Part shown: piece after piece, positions 62,662-64,000 of the stretch | Numbering within the stretch: position 1 is the stretch's first letter | Layout of the letters: each line of letters starts with the position of its first letter | Source: UBA7672 sp041398245 | GTDB lineage: Bacteria > Pseudomonadota > Alphaproteobacteria > Caulobacterales > Hyphomonadaceae | Length of the DNA: 64,000 nt | Assembly (NCBI GenBank): GCA_041398245.1 | Contig: JAWKVC010000012.1 | Location: forward strand, 60,062 to 124,061 | Reading direction: 5' to 3' | Notes under the pieces: generated by a model | Seen by the model: only the letters and a program-made list of their open reading frames with translations | Database searches by the model: none | Told to the model about the DNA's origin: nothing | Made by a program: the position numbers and the translations under genes

Positions 62662-63279
62662 TTACAACGCCAGACCCGGCCGGACGGAGACGCGCTCGCG
62701 CCAGGCGGCGAGATTGGCGTGTTCTTCCCACGGCTTGAATTTCACAATCTTGCCGAAGCCCATGGCGACGTGAAGCGTGATGTCGGCGATGGTGAAGCGG
62801 TCGCCCGCGAGATAGGGGCTTTCGGAAAGCCGCGTATCGAAGAACTTGACCGCCTTGCGCGCGCGGCCTTCGGAGATCGCGGCCCATTCGGCGCTCTGCG
62901 GCTTTTCCAGCTCGGCCATGGCGGGATGCGAATTGCGGAACCAGCCGGCGATCAGCACGAGATAGCCGAGCTCGACGCGGCGATCCCACATCTCGATCCT
63001 GGCCTTCTCGACGGGATCGGCGCCCATCAGGTTGGGATCGGGATGAAGGCCTTCGATCAGGGTGCAGATGGCGCGGCTTTCGGTGATCGCCGTTCCATCA
63101 TCCAGCTCCAGCACGGGAACCTGGCTGAGCGGGCTGAGCCGCCGATATTCGGGCGCGCGGTGCTCGCCCTTCATGATGCTGATCTCGGTTTTCGGGAATG
63201 TCTCCCACAGACCCTTTTCCTGCAGGAAGTAGCGCACGCGATCGGGGTTTGGCGCGAGCCGCGCATAGTAGAGGTTCAT
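62662..63279 (-). CDS. Glutathione S-transferase family protein
   Basis: 205 residues from ATG 63279; AGGGAG is spaced six bases from it. Thioredoxin-like N-domain: NLYYARLAPNPDRVRYFLQE and SQVPVLELDDGTAITESRAI (cis-Pro, GSH-binding). C-domain: SPYLAGDRFTIADITLHVAM (N-capping box). Conjugation substrate unknown. It is downstream of the pseudouridine synthase, 25 bases past its stop. Confidence 0.9.
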   Translation of the reverse strand: MNLYYARLAPNPDRVRYFLQEKGLWETFPKTEISIMKGEHRAPEYRRLSPLSQVPVLELDDGTAITESRAICTLIEGLHPDPNLMGADPVEKARIEMWDRRVELGYLVLIAGWFRNSHPAMAELEKPQSAEWAAISEGRARKAVKFFDTRLSESPYLAGDRFTIADITLHVAMGFGKIVKFKPWEEHANLAAWRERVSVRPGLAL

Positions 63280-63304
63280 CGTCATCTCCCTGTCGGAAGA
63301 GAGC

Positions 63305-64000
63305 CTAGCGCGGTCCGCGCGGGCCGCGAACCGGTTTCCCGCCCGGGCGGGAGGGTCGGCCCTTTTTCGGCCGGTTGTCGACGAAGGAGTCGAGCCCCTT
63401 GCGGCGGCTTTCGGGATTGCCCTGCGGGCGCGGCTTCTGCTTCGCGTGATGCGGCTTGGCCGGACGCGCGGCGGGCGTCTGTTTGGCGAAGGCCTGCGGG
63501 CGGCGCTTGTCGGCGAGGAACTGGCCGACCTCGGCCAGCAGATCGGCGGCGGAAACCTCCTCCAGCGCGCCGGGGCCGAGATCATCCAGCGTGAAGGGAC
63601 CATAGCTGACGCGGATCAGCCTGTTGACCTTGAGCCCAAGACTTTCCAGCGCGCGGCGCACTTCACGGTTCTTGCCCTCGCTGAGCGTCACGTCGATCCA
63701 GCAATTGGAGCCGGTGACGCGATCCAGCTTCGCGATGATGGATTTGTATTCGACGCCATCGTGAACAACGCCATCGCGCAGGCGGTCGAGATCCTTCTGC
63801 TGGATGCGGCCGTAGGCGCGGGCGCGATAGCTGCGCTTGAGACCCGTGGCCGGAAGCTCCATCGCACGCGCAAGTTCGCCGTCGTTGGTGAACAGCAGAA
63901 GGCCCTCGGTGTTGATGTCGAGGCGGCCGACCGTGACCACGCGCGGCATCTCCTTCGGCAGGGCGTCGAAAACCGTGGGGCGGCCTTCCGGGTCCTTGTT
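63305..64000 (-). CDS. RsuA/RluB-type pseudouridine synthase, N-terminus outside window
   Basis: The frame is open at the window edge; 231 codons are visible. The catalytic block GRLDINTEGLLLFTNDGELA has the active Asp (D in GRLD). NREVRRALESLGLKVNRLIR is the family end of the catalytic domain, followed by a long basic tail rich in Lys, Arg and Pro (QTPAARPAKPHHAKQKPRPQ). It modifies a uridine of 16S or 23S rRNA; the exact site cannot be told. The S4 domain lies outside. Confidence 0.93.
   Translation of the reverse strand, partial: NKDPEGRPTVFDALPKEMPRVVTVGRLDINTEGLLLFTNDGELARAMELPATGLKRSYRARAYGRIQQKDLDRLRDGVVHDGVEYKSIIAKLDRVTGSNCWIDVTLSEGKNREVRRALESLGLKVNRLIRVSYGPFTLDDLGPGALEEVSAADLLAEVGQFLADKRRPQAFAKQTPAARPAKPHHAKQKPRPQGNPESRRKGLDSFVDNRPKKGRPSRPGGKPVRGPRGPR

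Overview
The window is GC-rich, densely packed chromosomal DNA from an alphaproteobacterium, most likely in or near Caulobacterales/Hyphomonadaceae. The evidence is a TipF-like flagellar EAL protein next to a cheY-cheZ pair, a DUF3035/BamF-type lipoprotein, a CC0125/CC1285-type lipoprotein, a HAD hydrolase of the alphaproteobacterial TIGR01459 type, an overlapping hisS-hisZ-hisG cluster, and a groESL operon with a CIRCE operator. I saw no integrase, transposase, plasmid origin or CRISPR array. Most of the window is core genome with some lineage-specific islands.

Layout. 1-8.4 kb (minus strand): maoC-like, ribF, ileS, lspA, a DUF3035 lipoprotein, two M16 peptidases and the start of mutL. 8.7-12 kb: cheY-cheZ (plus) converging on a HAD hydrolase and tipF (minus). 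12.2-14.1 kb: a structured intergenic stretch that may hold a small RNA, a degenerate metallo-beta-lactamase-fold protein and a fumarylacetoacetate-hydrolase-family protein. 14.2-21.2 kb (plus): a GmrSD-like DUF262/DUF1524 protein, a beta-lactamase-fold serine hydrolase, a small membrane protein, an SDR, an unknown 153-aa protein, msrB, a thioesterase and an SGNH esterase. 21.2-23.4 kb: groES-groEL. 23.4-24.2 kb: an AT-richer intergenic segment with strong hairpins. 24.2-27.5 kb: hisS-hisZ-hisG (minus). 27.6-36 kb: envelope and redox genes (redoxin, DsbD-like, SapC, DUF885 peptidase, YfbK-like vWA lipoprotein). 36-41 kb: two unknown proteins, smpB, dapA and a lytic transglycosylase, with REP-like palindromes. 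41.1-44.8 kb: an accessory cluster with an AHL-lactonase-like lipoprotein, a signal-peptide-bearing phage tail-tube (gp19) homologue, a multi-pass membrane protein, a lipoprotein with twelve 9-residue Gly-rich repeats, and another lipoprotein. 44.8-57.5 kb: a PLP dehydratase, a nitronate monooxygenase, and the methylmalonyl-CoA mutase genes mutA, mutB and meaB, spread out with unrelated genes between them. 57.5-64 kb: a secreted ClpP-fold protein, a GFA protein, an HhH protein, a fused pair of RNA methyltransferases, a thioesterase, tRNA-Trp, a GST and an RluB/RsuA-type pseudouridine synthase cut by the window end.

How the genes work together. mutA, mutB and meaB supply the propionate/methylmalonyl-CoA to succinyl-CoA step. 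hisS/hisZ/hisG link histidine biosynthesis and charging. cheY/cheZ/tipF belong to flagellar control. LspA, the DUF3035 protein, SapC, the DsbD-like protein and the lytic transglycosylase serve the envelope.

Caution: three genes (an M16 peptidase, the degenerate MBL protein and a redoxin) are split by what looks like loss of a single G/C base inside a short G/C run, and a fourth (EF-hand) probably is. This looks more like uncorrected sequencing error than biology. The most unusual item is the exported stand-alone gp19-like tail-tube protein at 42006-42542.
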